Below are positions 28,427 through 38,352 of a stretch of DNA of 64,000 nt, piece by piece. Source of the stretch: Neopusillimonas aromaticivorans (GTDB taxonomy: Bacteria > Pseudomonadota > Gammaproteobacteria > Burkholderiales > Burkholderiaceae_B); the NCBI RefSeq assembly GCF_030344915.1, contig NZ_CP128233.1, positions 930,001-994,000 of the forward strand. Direction: 5' to 3'. Made by a program: the position numbers and the translations under genes. The notes below the pieces were generated by a model. The model had not been told where the DNA came from, searched no databases, and saw only the letters and a program-made list of their open reading frames with translations. Positions within the stretch are counted from its first letter, which is position 1; every line of letters starts with the position of its first letter.

Positions 28427-29092
28427 ATGCTTGCCGAACTCGCCGCCCTGGCCCTTGTCTGCGCTCCCGATATTCACCCGGTCACACTGCATGCCGTGGT
28501 CAAGCATGAATCCAGGGCGCAGCAGTACGCCATTGGCGTCAACCGCAAGGGCCACCACTCATTGAAGCGTCAGCCCCGCAACCAGGAAGAAGCCACGGCT
28601 GCAGCGCAGACACTGATTGACCAGGGCATCGACTTCGATGCCGGGCTGGGACAGATCAATGTACGCAACTGGGCCTGGCTGAAACTGGATGCCACCACGG
28701 TGTTTGACCCCTGCCGCAATCTGGCGGCAGCCCAGACCGTGCTGGCTGACTGCTACGCCCGGGCCTTACCCACCCATAAAGATCCGCAGCAGGCGCTACG
28801 TGCCGCACTGTCCTGCTACAACACCGGCAATTTCAAGCGTGGCTTTACCAACGGCTATGTGGGGAAGGTGCTGACCCAGGCAGGCATCAAGGTGCCTGCG
28901 CTGGTACCTCTGACCGACGCGACGGCATCACAGGCACCAGCTGACACACCGGCCCAGCCCACAGAGAACCCCAGGCAGAAACCACCGCCTGAAGCGCCAC
29001 CCGGCACACCCGACGGTTTCACCTCCAACCCGGCGGCTGACGGCTTTGCACAAACGCCCGATCCTGAACCCGGCCAGAGTTCCGACATCTGA
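28427..29092 (+). CDS. virB1: VirB1-type lytic transglycosylase
   Basis: 221 residues. Slt-like fold: VVKHESRAQQYAIGVN carries the catalytic glutamate, then DAGLGQINVRNW and LSCYNTGNFKRGFTNGYVGK. It cuts peptidoglycan locally for assembly of the secretion channel. The C-terminal 50 residues are Pro-rich and divergent. The stop codon is 82 bp from virB2. Confidence 0.88.
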   Translation: MLAELAALALVCAPDIHPVTLHAVVKHESRAQQYAIGVNRKGHHSLKRQPRNQEEATAAAQTLIDQGIDFDAGLGQINVRNWAWLKLDATTVFDPCRNLAAAQTVLADCYARALPTHKDPQQALRAALSCYNTGNFKRGFTNGYVGKVLTQAGIKVPALVPLTDATASQAPADTPAQPTENPRQKPPPEAPPGTPDGFTSNPAADGFAQTPDPEPGQSSDI

Positions 29093-29174
29093 CCACGGCT
29101 CACCGGGCCGGCCACCCCTTTTCCTTATCACCGTCACCCCTGCGCCGCCCGGCGTCTGGGGCAGGAGTCTTTCC

Positions 29175-29495
29175 ATGTCACTACTGAATCACTTCAGAAA
29201 CGCTACGCAACGCCTGCATATCATCAACGGATGGACGGCAGCCCTGCTGCTGTTTGGCATCACTCAGACTGCATCGGCCCAATCCATCGGTGGACTTTCC
29301 AGGGCCCAGACCACGCTGCAGACCCTGCGCGACAACTTGGATGTCATTCTGCCGATTGCCGCCATCATCATCGGCATCATCATCTTTGTGCTGTATTCCG
29401 CAGAGGTCATGCGCAAGGATGACGCCATCCGTTGGGGCATCGGTGTGCTGCTGGCCGGATCAGCCGCTGAGCTGGTCGTGCTGCTCTGGAAATAA
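29175..29495 (+). CDS. virB2: VirB2 major pilin
   Basis: 106 residues from ATG 29175, preceded by AGGAG. A signal peptide (LLLFGITQTASA) precedes a mature pilin of about 70 residues with two hydrophobic helices (VILPIAAIIIGIIIFVLYSA; WGIGVLLAGSAAELVVLLW). Forms the conjugative pilus. Three bases separate it from virB3. Confidence 0.88.
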   Translation: MSLLNHFRNATQRLHIINGWTAALLLFGITQTASAQSIGGLSRAQTTLQTLRDNLDVILPIAAIIIGIIIFVLYSAEVMRKDDAIRWGIGVLLAGSAAELVVLLWK

Positions 29496-29498
29496 GCC

Positions 29499-29818
29499 AT
29501 GAACGATCACACCTACCCCGTCTTCAAGGGGCTGGGTCGCAAGGCCACCTTCATGGGTGTTCCCACGCGGTTACTTCTGGGTGCCTTCGCCGTTGTCGCG
29601 ATGATCGCCATGACGGCGGGCCTGGCCTGGTGGGGACTCCTGTTTGTGGTCATGCCTACCCTGGCCATCCTCACCCGCGACGACGACAAAGCCCTGGATG
29701 TGCTCTGGCTGGAACTCAAAACCCGCAAACGCAACCGTAATCAGCGTTTCTGGAAGGGTTCCAGCTACGCCCTGCACGGCTACCATCGGCGCCGCCCTGG
29801 CGCGCGCTCATCCGATAA
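29499..29818 (+). CDS. virB3: VirB3 inner-membrane T4SS protein, one indel
   Basis: Two transmembrane helices (LLLGAFAVVAMIAMTAGLAW, LLFVVMPTLAILTRD) and a basic tail, the VirB3 pattern. As written the frame runs on to 29927, overlapping virB4 by about 100 bp. Adding one C in the CCC run at 29770-29772 gives ...SSYAPARLPSAPPWRALIR and a stop at 29818, 106 residues, the usual size and 11 bp before virB4. Confidence 0.8.
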
Positions 29819-29829
29819 AGGACGTCACT

Positions 29830-32273
29830 ATGACTGCTGCAGCCACTCTTGCCGTGGACGAACGGCGGGTTTCGCGCTATCTGCCCTATTCCCACCACGT
29901 CACAGATCAGATCATCGCCTGCGATAACCATGAGTACCTGGCCGTCATCAAGGTGGCGGGGCGCGCACCGGATGCCTACGCACAGGAAGAACTGAAGGAA
30001 TGGATTGAAGCCTTGCATAACGTGCTGCGCGGCCTGCCCATGGGTTCGGTCGGCTTCTATTCCCACATCATCCGCCGTCGCGTCACCGAATACCCGGAAA
30101 GCACTTTCAGCCAGCCCTTCGCCTCCCAGTTCGACGCGGCCTATCGCTCCACTTTCGACGCAAGCGGCCTGATGGTGAATGATCTGTACCTGTCGGTGCT
30201 GGTTCACCCGGTCGAGGATCCGATACTTGGCACCTTCGCCAGCTTGGAAAAGGCCGACAGCCAGCGCATCGCGCACTGGCAGACGGAATCCATCGCCCGC
30301 CTGAACGACATTCTGCGCACATTCAAGGCCGGTCTGTACCGCTACGATCCGCAGACGCTGGGGATTGTGGATCGCAATGGCTTTGCCTTCAGTGAAACCG
30401 CTGAGTTCCTGGGCTTTCTGCTTTCGGGGCGGCTACGGCCCGTACCGGTTTCGCGGGAACGGCTACGCGACACCCTGCCCTATGCCCGGCCCATCTTCGG
30501 CAAGCATGGAGAGCTTGGCGAACTGCGTACCGTGGCCGACTCGCGCATTTTCGGCATGATGGAGCTGCGCGATTACCCAGAAGCCAGCAAGCCCGGCCAC
30601 TTGGACCGACTGCTGGGCCTGCCGCATGAATTTGTGCTGACCCAGTCCTGGGGCAGCCACACGGGGGCCGCCGCAAAGAAACTGGTGAAGCGCCATCAGA
30701 AGCTGCTGGTGGATTCCGGCGACGACGCCGGCAGCCAGGTGGGCCAACTGACACAGGCCATGGATGACCTCACTTCCGGCCGTCTTGGCCTGGGCGACCA
30801 CCACGCCACCCTGCTCATTTATGGCGACACGGCGGAAGGCGTGCGCCAGGCACTGGCACATACCGCCACCGCCCTGGCTGAAGAAGCCATTGGTTTCAGG
30901 CCATTGGAAAAAGCCCTGGAAGCTGGCTTCTGGGCGCAACTGCCCGGCAATTGGCACTGGCGTCCCCGCCCGGTGCCGGTCACGTCGCTTAACTTCCTGT
31001 GCTTCTCCAGTCTGCATAACCAGCTGACGGGCAAACCCGCAGGCAACCCCTGGGGGCCAGCCGTCACTATGCTCAAGACACAGACCGGCAGCCCGTTCTT
31101 CTTCAACTTCCATGCGTCGGTGGAAGACCTGGACGAAACCGGCAAGCGACGCCCGGGCAACACCATGATTATCGGTATGACTGGCACGGGCAAAACCGTG
31201 CTGCAGGGCATGTTGCTCACCCAGGCGCAGAAGTTTGGCGCAACGTGTGTGGTGTGGGACAAAGACCAGGGCATGCAGGTGCTCATCATGGCCCTGGGGG
31301 CAGGTACTTCAATATCCGCCTGGGCGAAACGACCGGCTGGAACCCATTTCAGATGCACCCCACGAAAGGAAACGTGGCCTTCATGGTCCGGCTGGTTGTT
31401 CTCCTGGCTGAACGCCGGGGCGAGGCGGTCACCACCCGGCAACATGCCGACATCACCCAGGCCGTGCAGCAGCTGACTACGCTGATCGACCGCGAAGCTC
31501 GAACGCTGTCCACCCTGAACACCCTGCTACCCAACCCCTACAGCGAGGATGACAGCACCAGCACCATTCACGCACGCCTGGCACCCTGGTGCCGGGGCGG
31601 TGAATACGGCTGGGTATTCGATAACCCGGCAGATGAACTGAGCCTGGCAAGCTATGACGGCAAACACGCCATTTTCGGATTTGACCTCACCGAACTGCTG
31701 GACGATGACGCGGTACGCGGCGCGGCCACCATGTATTTGAAGCACCGCATCGACGCCCTGCATGATGGCCGGCGCATCATCAACCTGTACGACGAATGCC
31801 AGCATCCGCTTAAGGACAAGCATTTCCAGGATGACATGCAGGACGCCAGCCGCACCATACGCAAGAAAAACGGTGTGCTGGCCTTCGCTACCCAGGAACC
31901 GGGCGCTATCACCGAAAACCCGGTCGGTCCCTCACTGGTTCAGCAGACCGCCACGCTGATTCTGCTGCCCAACCCCAGGGCCAAAGCCCGCGACTATATC
32001 GAAGGATTCGGCCTCACCCCCGCCGAGTTCGAGTTACTGAAAACACTGGGCGAGGCCAGCCGGAAGTTCCTCGTCAAGCAAGGCTCCAGCGTCACGGTCG
32101 CCCAGCTTGATCTGTCCGGCTGCGAAGACGAACTGCTGGTGTTCTCCGGCAGCCCCGACATGGCAGAAATTGCAGAACAAGCAGTCGCCCAGGCCGGGCC
32201 TGACCCTGCGCACTGGCTGCCGGTGTACCTGGATGCGGTTCGCCAAGGCCGCATTGTTCCGGCCACTTCATAG
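29830..32273 (+). CDS. virB4: VirB4 T4SS ATPase, one indel
   Basis: Largest ATPase of the type IV secretion system. ATG 29830 (MTAAATLAVDERRVSRYLPY) follows AAAGGA. Walker A TMIIGMTGTGKTVLQGML lies about residue 450, Walker B IINLYDECQHPL, and FATQEPGAITENPVGPSLVQ is the conserved C-terminal motif. The frame breaks at G run 31296-31300; one base gives MALGGRYFNIRLGETTGWNP and 814 residues. It is the last gene before the cargo block. Confidence 0.93.
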
Positions 32274-32282
32274 GAATGCCTC

Positions 32283-32828
32283 ATGAAACACCATGCCAAC
32301 GAACGTGAGAAGCAACAGGCGCTGGATGAAGAGCGGCGCCAGACACAGGCCCGTGATGCACTGCAGACGGCAAAGGATCAGGACTTCTATACGCGGCTGG
32401 GCCTGCACGACCCGGACACAGACCGCCCGGAAGATACCTTCCTGATCTCCGTCTACAGCGAACACTGGACCCACGAAGACCTGGAGGCCGGAGAAACCAA
32501 TACACGGGGCATTGAGCTTGACCGGGTCACCGTGGACGCCGACGACCTCAAACGATACGGCCAGGACTACGGCGTGACCGAACCATCATGCAGCGACCCG
32601 CGCCTGAACCCCGATATCTGGTTTTCTTCCACCTACCCGCACCAGGATCGCGCCTATTTTGAGCAAGATGTTCAAAAATATTACAGCCTGCATGTCCATG
32701 AAGTGAATGGCCAGCGCCCCACCCCGGAGGATTATCAGCGCGTAGCCGACCTCATCGGCGCACGCTTCGATCATGCGTTAAGGCCGTCGCCACAACATGA
32801 ACAGGAGGGACCGGACCTGTGCCTGTGA
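32283..32828 (+). CDS. Hypothetical acidic protein
   Basis: 181 residues, strongly acidic, with a charged N-terminal helix (NEREKQQALDEERRQTQARD). No signal peptide, transmembrane segment or motif that I recognise. Good start (ATG 32283, 9 bp after virB4) and end overlapping the next gene suggest co-expression with the transfer genes. Function unknown. Confidence 0.6.
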   Translation: MKHHANEREKQQALDEERRQTQARDALQTAKDQDFYTRLGLHDPDTDRPEDTFLISVYSEHWTHEDLEAGETNTRGIELDRVTVDADDLKRYGQDYGVTEPSCSDPRLNPDIWFSSTYPHQDRAYFEQDVQKYYSLHVHEVNGQRPTPEDYQRVADLIGARFDHALRPSPQHEQEGPDLCL

Positions 32829-33010
32829 ACCTTCCCAACTTCCAACGCCACCCCACTGCCGATGAGATAGCCGGCATGGCTTGGTGGAACAATCTGAAAC
32901 CTATTGAACGTGCTTGCTGGCTTACAACTGCCGGACACGCTCGCAGCGTGGCCGACGCCTGGGCGGCGTACAAACGCAGCCAGGGGCTTACTGACAACCG
33001 ACCACCATAG
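32819..33010 (+). CDS. Small hypothetical protein
   Basis: 63 residues, GTG start at 32819 preceded by AGGAGGG (32803-32809), overlapping the upstream stop by 10 bp. WWNNLKPIERACWLTTAGHA then RSVADAWAAYKRSQG looks like a compact helical protein of the type often found in conjugative plasmids. Role unknown. Confidence 0.55.
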   Translation: MPVNLPNFQRHPTADEIAGMAWWNNLKPIERACWLTTAGHARSVADAWAAYKRSQGLTDNRPP

Positions 33011-33021
33011 GAACACACCCA

Positions 33022-33402
33022 ATGAACCGAAGACATCTCATCGCCACTGCCGGAGCCACTGCCCTGCTGAGCATCCTGGCAGGATGCAAGACAGAACCGA
33101 AGGGCGAGAAATTCATCGGACATTGGTTCTCGGATAACGGTCGGTATCCGCCCACCCTGGTCCACATTGAACGGAACGGCGACACGTTCCTGTTCACAGA
33201 AACCGCATGGAACAACCTCGGCAAAGTTGGATACCGGTCCAATACCGTGCCAGCCACACTCAACGGCGCAGACAATATCCTGGTCGTGGGCGGCAGTAAA
33301 CACATTGCCTACAAAGAGGCTGAGGATGAAATTGTCTCGGACAACCTGAAGGCCCGCCGCATCACGGAAGCCGAATACCAGGCCGCTATTTCCAAGCAGT
33401 AA
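33022..33402 (+). CDS. Small periplasmic lipoprotein
   Basis: 126 residues. Signal peptide II with lipobox LSILAGC (Cys near residue 22) after a twin-arginine-like MNRRHLIATAGATALL. The mature part has beta-rich stretches (FIGHWFSDNGRYPPTLVHIE, FLFTETAWNNLGKVGYRS), reminiscent of small lipocalin-like folds. It is 11 bp downstream of the preceding ORF. In conjugative elements such lipoproteins may serve entry exclusion, but nothing here proves it. Confidence 0.65.
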   Translation: MNRRHLIATAGATALLSILAGCKTEPKGEKFIGHWFSDNGRYPPTLVHIERNGDTFLFTETAWNNLGKVGYRSNTVPATLNGADNILVVGGSKHIAYKEAEDEIVSDNLKARRITEAEYQAAISKQ

Positions 33403-33514
33403 CTTTTACTCGCTCAGATTTAATCCGGAAGCATTATCAACTACTGAAAGACTGGGAGCGACCCAAAGCGGAAATTGCCGGCTTGTGAAAGCAGACCGTG
33501 AGGAACGAGCGAAC

Positions 33515-34473
33515 TCAGTAGTGCTTCGCTTGCGGCGCATCCGCTGGAACGACGGGTTCTACCGCTGAGACGCAAATCAACAATTGGAAGTAATTCCATC
33601 TTCTCAATGGAAAAAGCGGCTTAACCGTCTTTTTATGAATTTTCTTTTTCTCTCTCAACTCTCTTAACCTATCCTCGAGTGCTTTCTGCTCCTCCTCGCG
33701 GTCAGCAGAGGAGTAAACATTGATATTTAGCCGCTTCGATGACATTCCAGCCTGAACGCTTTCAAGGACTTTTACAATTTTCTCTGTTTCCTTGTACAAA
33801 TTGTAAAGCGGATCTCCACCCCTACTTCTGAAACACCCTTGAATTCGGAAAAATCCACGATGGATTCAGAAGCATACTTTCGTCCCTCTGCATCCTCAAA
33901 TTCGATTGACGCTCTTATTTTTACACCAAATAGTGCGTCCCCATTTTTATTAATGAGGTCTAGAAAGCTGAAAACAAAGCTCTTCCGCTCCTTGCTAGCA
34001 CCAAGAGAGGTCAACCCATTTTTCAGCATATTGAGCGACTGAAATTTCTCAACCACTGCCCTCTCCTGAGAGCTTAAAACATCGCCACTGCTTCCATAGA
34101 ATTTGAATGATACATTCCGTGCAATACCCTTGCCATTATTTTGAATGTGAGCATTCATCATGTGAATCGAAGCCTGCGCAGATAGAATATAAAATTCCAA
34201 GCTAGGCCGCATCGCCTCTATTTTTAATTCGTCAATTTGCCGAATTTGCGCCAATCGCAAATACCATGTCTCCCTGGCAAGTATGAAAGTCAAAATTGCT
34301 ATTGCAACCGTGGCAATGGCACCCACCCAAGCTGACAGTGTATCTGCGGCAAGTTTTCCATTTCCGCCCAGATTTAAGCCCCAAACGAGACCACCGATAA
34401 AAACCAGTGGCACGAACAAAAGGCCAGAGAGAACCACAAGCACGATTGGTGCTTTATCTTCTACAAATTTCAT
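33515..34473 (-). CDS. Membrane-anchored protein of unknown function, one indel (cargo)
   Basis: Opposite in strand and visibly AT-richer than the T4SS genes on either side. Two N-terminal transmembrane helices (IVLVVLSGLLFVPLVFIGGL; WVGAIATVAIAILTFILARE) are followed by a soluble beta-rich region (residues 70-210) and a C-terminal charged coil (REEEQKALEDRLRELREKKK). Two overlapping ORFs meet at C run 33819-33822; one extra base gives EVGGGDPLYNLYKETEKIVK and a single 319-residue protein. The last 30 residues may be altered by the same class of error. The topology resembles small membrane proteins seen in defence and accessory islands, without a known activity. Confidence 0.55.
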
Positions 34474-34907
34474 TAAAATGCCCCAAAGAAGTTGGCCAAT
34501 TGTCTAAACGGCAAGCAGGAGTCGAGAGAACGAGGAAATGGGAGGCCGACACCGACCGGGAGCAGGATGAACGCTTCGAATGGTAGCGTTCGCTCTGTCA
34601 CTTCTGTGGGATATGTGATCCATTAGGAAGCATGCCTTCTTAATGTCCGCCAAAAGTCATTATCCGGCCGTCGTTGGAGGTCGCGCTTCCCGTCAATTCT
34701 GACTCCAAGTCCCAGCCAAGTGGGAAATCGATTCTGGCAAGCAATGCCCGCTTTTGGCCGAAAGCGGACGACCGACTTTACCGTATTCGACCGCATATGA
34801 CAGCCTTCTCTAAGGCAGTACAAACCATCCCTTTCGGCTCACGACTGTGCCTAGCACCGCACCCCGCGACTTAGCACGCCGATCCCCCTTACCACCGGAG
34901 TTCTCCC
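34474..34907. other. Non-coding spacer between cargo gene and virB5
   Basis: 434 bp with no credible ORF. Contains an imperfect palindrome ccgcttt...aaagcgg at 34748-34767 and short inverted segments, but no clear promoter. It probably holds the divergent promoter for the cargo gene and the leader of virB5, whose RBS CGGAG is at 34896-34900. Confidence 0.4.
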
Positions 34908-35612
34908 ATGACACGCTACAAGCATCTTGCGGCGGGTATCGCCCTGGCCGCTGTTTTCATGAACCCTGCCCGCGCCAGCGGCATCCCCACGGTCGATGCT
35001 GCAACCATAGCCCAGTTGCAAGAACAGCTACTGACCGCCCGTGACCAGCTCAAGAACCTGACGGATCAACTGGCGACAGCCAGGGAGCAGCTTGCTGCAT
35101 TCACGCAATCCAGCGGCTACGGTGCCATTCCCAATGATTACGCCATCCGCGATCAGCTTCGCGCTGCCCTGCCCTCCAACGCTCAGGACTTGCTCAACCG
35201 ATCCGGTAACTCAGGCTTGAACGGGGATGTTTCCCGCATCACGGATGATGTCATGGCGCCGGTGAGCTTCGCCGAAGACAGACAGGAGCTGTCAAAACGG
35301 TCACTGAACATTGAGGCAACCGCAAAAGCCATGAGTGAGCGGGCCTACGACTCGATGACCCAGCGGCTGGCCAATGTCGATGCCCTGCAGGATCAGATCA
35401 ACCAGACGACCAACCCCAAGGAAATTGCTGAACTGCAGGCGCGGATTCAGATTGAGCAGGCGAATATCTCAGCCGAACAGACCCGCATTCAGCTTGCTGC
35501 ACAGCAACTGGATGCGGAACGACAACTGTTGCAGGCCCGGGCTGAACGTGTCTATGGAGGATGGTTTGGGAATAAGCCAGCGTCAGACTCATCCCCCGGC
35601 GCAGCTGAATAG
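34908..35612 (+). CDS. virB5: VirB5 minor pilin / adhesin
   Basis: 234 residues. Signal peptide (AAGIALAAVFMNPARAS) followed by a long heptad-rich coil from residue 30 (IAQLQEQLLTARDQLKNLTD). The C-terminal helix DQINQTTNPKEIAELQARIQ is the conserved VirB5/TrbJ motif. Located at pilus tips in other systems. Starts a new block after the cargo insertion. Confidence 0.85.
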   Translation: MTRYKHLAAGIALAAVFMNPARASGIPTVDAATIAQLQEQLLTARDQLKNLTDQLATAREQLAAFTQSSGYGAIPNDYAIRDQLRAALPSNAQDLLNRSGNSGLNGDVSRITDDVMAPVSFAEDRQELSKRSLNIEATAKAMSERAYDSMTQRLANVDALQDQINQTTNPKEIAELQARIQIEQANISAEQTRIQLAAQQLDAERQLLQARAERVYGGWFGNKPASDSSPGAAE

Positions 35613-35623
35613 GCTAGCACGCC

Positions 35624-36574
35624 ATGGCCAGCCTCACTCCATCCGTCGCGGCACCCACTACGCCAAGCAACATAGCTGAATGGGTCATGACTCAAACCGA
35701 AAGCATTCTCAGCGATGCCATCAACGGGCCGATGCAGGCACTCTTCGAAGCACTCATGCCGGTCATCGTGGTGGGCCTGACTCTGCAATTCGTTGTGTAC
35801 GCGTTTGCGCTCATGCACGGTCAGAGCAATATGACCGTCACCGAGTTCTTCCGCAAGGCCATTCTCGTGGCGATTGTGTCCATGATTTTTGGCGCAGGCG
35901 GCCTGTACCAAAACGACATTGCCAAAACCATGATCGCACTGCCTGACGATGTCACACAGCTCGCACTCGGCACGGGCAACGTGGCGGCAGAAGTCGATAA
36001 GCTGCAGAACGAAACCAGTGAGGCATCCAATGCCATGCTGGGCGCAAGCGACCGGCCCTGGTACAACTTCATGCCTTCCACCAGGGAAGTGCTGGTCAGC
36101 ATCCTGGCGACGCTGCTGCGAATCAATGCGGCCGTCGTTGGCAGCATCATCATGGTCATTGTGGTGGTCTGCAAAGTCGGCATGGCCTTGGTGGTTGCAG
36201 CAGGGCCACTCTTTATCGCCGCGACATTGTTCGAGCCAACAAAGCCTCTCTTCAATAACTGGGTTTCACAGGCATTGAACTTTGTCTTCCTGGCTTTGCT
36301 TGCAGGCTTGGTCTTCGGCCTGATCCTGCAACTCAACATCCAGCTGATCCGCATGATCGCTGACCAGATAGAAACAGGAATGGCCGACGTGCTTTCACTG
36401 TTCGGCGCTCAGGTGCTCGTCGGCGCTGCCAGCCTGGTCATCATGATTCTGATCCCCGGCCTCGCCGCCGGTCTCTCCAACGGCTTCGGCGCTCAACTCG
36501 GTGTCGGTTCCGCCGCCCGGGGCGCGTTCTCTGTTCTGCGTCTGCGCAGCATGCTGCGACTGCGCGCCAAGTAA
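35624..36574 (+). CDS. virB6: VirB6 polytopic T4SS channel protein
   Basis: 316 residues with about six hydrophobic helices (ALMPVIVVGLTLQFVVYAFA; FRKAILVAIVSMIFGAGGLY; VGSIIMVIVVVCKVGMALVV; FLALLAGLVFGLILQLNI; LVGAASLVIMILIPGLAAGL). A periplasmic loop lies between residues 90 and 150. Typical for VirB6/TrbL of MobF plasmids; 11 bp after virB5. Confidence 0.88.
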   Translation: MASLTPSVAAPTTPSNIAEWVMTQTESILSDAINGPMQALFEALMPVIVVGLTLQFVVYAFALMHGQSNMTVTEFFRKAILVAIVSMIFGAGGLYQNDIAKTMIALPDDVTQLALGTGNVAAEVDKLQNETSEASNAMLGASDRPWYNFMPSTREVLVSILATLLRINAAVVGSIIMVIVVVCKVGMALVVAAGPLFIAATLFEPTKPLFNNWVSQALNFVFLALLAGLVFGLILQLNIQLIRMIADQIETGMADVLSLFGAQVLVGAASLVIMILIPGLAAGLSNGFGAQLGVGSAARGAFSVLRLRSMLRLRAK

Positions 36575-36650
36575 GCCTTTCCCCACCCGCTGCCCAGCGG
36601 GGCCATCACACCCTTCCTTCTGCTCACGCGGCAGGACAGGAGCCCATCCC

Positions 36651-36788
36651 ATGCAAAAACTCATTGCCGCCCTGGCGCTGGCCGGGCTGCTGGCCGGCTG
36701 CGCCTTTCATGCGCCCCAACCCCCACAGCCTGCTGACGGGCCGCGTGTGCCGGTGAACGCCAGCGCACCGATTTTCAAAGGAGTCTGA
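36651..36788 (+). CDS. virB7: VirB7 outer-membrane lipoprotein
   Basis: 45 residues. Lipobox LLAGC after the hydrophobic MQKLIAALALAGLLAG; a short Pro-rich mature part. It stabilises VirB9 in the outer-membrane core. ATG 36651 has AGG-rich upstream sequence; virB8 follows after 3 bp. Confidence 0.85.
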   Translation: MQKLIAALALAGLLAGCAFHAPQPPQPADGPRVPVNASAPIFKGV

Positions 36789-36791
36789 ACC

Positions 36792-37478
36792 GTGGCAGAA
36801 CCTCTCAAGTCTGAAGACGTGGCTGCCTGGCTGGAACAATCGCGCGGCCTGGAGCGCGACCACCTGGGCGAACTGGTCACCAGCCGCAAGCGCGCCTGGC
36901 AGGTTGCGATGGGCGCGGGGCTGATCGCCTTTGCCGCTGTCGCTGCCGTGGCGGGATTGACGCCCCTGAAGCAGCCGCCCGAAATGTATGTAGTGCGCGT
37001 GGATAACGCCACCGGCAGCATCGAGCATGTCAGCACCCTGGGCGAACCGATGGAAGACTACGGCCAACGCATCGCCAAGTATTTTCTGAACACCTATGTA
37101 CTGAACTGCGAAGGCTATAGCTGGCAGACCATCCAGGATCAATTCGACACCTGCGCCCTGCTGTCATCGCCGCCCATTCAAGTGCAGTACGGCAAGCGTT
37201 TCGAAGGGCCGGATGCCGTAACCACTCGGCTAGGCACCCTGGGTACGGTCGATGTTCAGGTTCATTCCATCACCCTGGGCGCCAATCAGGCCGCCATTGT
37301 CCGCTTCACCAGAACGGAACGTGAAGTCTCCACCGGCAACGTGACCAGGACGCGGCACCTGATCGCCACCATGGCCTACCAGTACGCCGACGTACCCCTC
37401 ACGGAAGCCGTCGCCCGGCGCAACCCGCTGGGCTTTCAGGTGGTGCGCTACGACCTGGCAGCCGACCTGTCGCGCTGA
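36792..37478 (+). CDS. virB8: VirB8 inner-membrane scaffold
   Basis: 228 residues, GTG start. Cytosolic N-terminus of about 40 residues, one transmembrane helix (VAMGAGLIAFAAVAAVAGLT) and a periplasmic NTF2-like domain with the conserved segments VDNATGSIEHVSTL, YVLNCEGYSWQTIQDQFD and TRHLIATMAYQYA followed by PLGFQV-type sequence. Bitopic bridge between the inner membrane complex and VirB9/VirB10. Confidence 0.92.
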   Translation: MAEPLKSEDVAAWLEQSRGLERDHLGELVTSRKRAWQVAMGAGLIAFAAVAAVAGLTPLKQPPEMYVVRVDNATGSIEHVSTLGEPMEDYGQRIAKYFLNTYVLNCEGYSWQTIQDQFDTCALLSSPPIQVQYGKRFEGPDAVTTRLGTLGTVDVQVHSITLGANQAAIVRFTRTEREVSTGNVTRTRHLIATMAYQYADVPLTEAVARRNPLGFQVVRYDLAADLSR

Positions 37479-37504
37479 ACCGACCTGGATCAGAAGGAAC
37501 CCCC

Positions 37505-38303
37505 ATGTTTGAACTCTTCCCACGCAGTCGGGCGGTGGCGCTGCTGCTGTGCACTGGCCCTGCCAGCCAGCGCCTGGGCGCTGGAGACGCCCCGCGCTTC
37601 ACGGCTCGACCATCGGGTGCGCTATGTCAACTATGACCCGGCCAACGTGATTCAGCTCGATGCGGTGATCGGAGTCGCCACTCACATTCAGCTGGAGCCC
37701 GGCGAAACCTATCAGTATCACGTATTTGGCGACAGCCAGGCTTACGCCTTCACGTACAAGAACCACCACCTGTTCTTCAAGCCCACCGCCGAAGACGCTC
37801 ATACCAACCTCATTGTCATCACTGACCGGCGCGAATACAGCTTCCGACTGTCCTACAGCCACGACCGCAGCGCCCCGGCCCTTTACAAGCTGGTGATGCG
37901 CTACCCGGAAGTGGAAGCCCGCATGAAGGCACAAGCGGCACAGAAGGCAGCAGTTGAGCGCTCGTTGCAGGCATCTGCCGGCACGATGAACTGGCAGGCA
38001 TACACCCGCAGTGGCAACGCCAGTATCGCGCCCGTTCACGCCTGGGATGATGGCCGCCACACCTGGCTGCAATTCCCGCCGGAAACCGACATGCCCACGG
38101 TGTACCGCGTGACCCCTGACGGCCAGGAAGTCATTACCAACTATCACATGGCGGATGAACGCACGATGGTGCTGCATCGCACCTCGCCACGCTGGCATCT
38201 GCGCCTGGGCAACCAGGTGCTGGCCATCCATAACGAAGCCTTTGGCCTGACCCTGTACCCGCCCACACCGGCACAGCATCCCCCACCGTCCGGCGCACGG
38301 TGA
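37505..38303 (+). CDS. virB9: VirB9 T4SS core protein, probable indel in signal peptide
   Basis: Mature beta-rich protein with RVRYVNYDPANVIQLDAVIG at the N-terminus and FPPETDMPTVYRVTPDGQEV near the C-terminus, characteristic of VirB9. ATG 37505 has AAGGAA upstream, but its frame meets a stop after about 40 codons, while the body is in the next frame. Removing one base near 37545-37550 joins MFELFPRSRAVALLL to ALALPASAWALE, a textbook signal peptide, giving about 265 residues. A TTG at 37509 is the in-frame alternative start. Confidence 0.85.
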
Positions 38304-38352
38304 AAGGCGCGGCAGCGCCTGTACCGACGCTGCGAGTTCGGGAGATCTCGCC

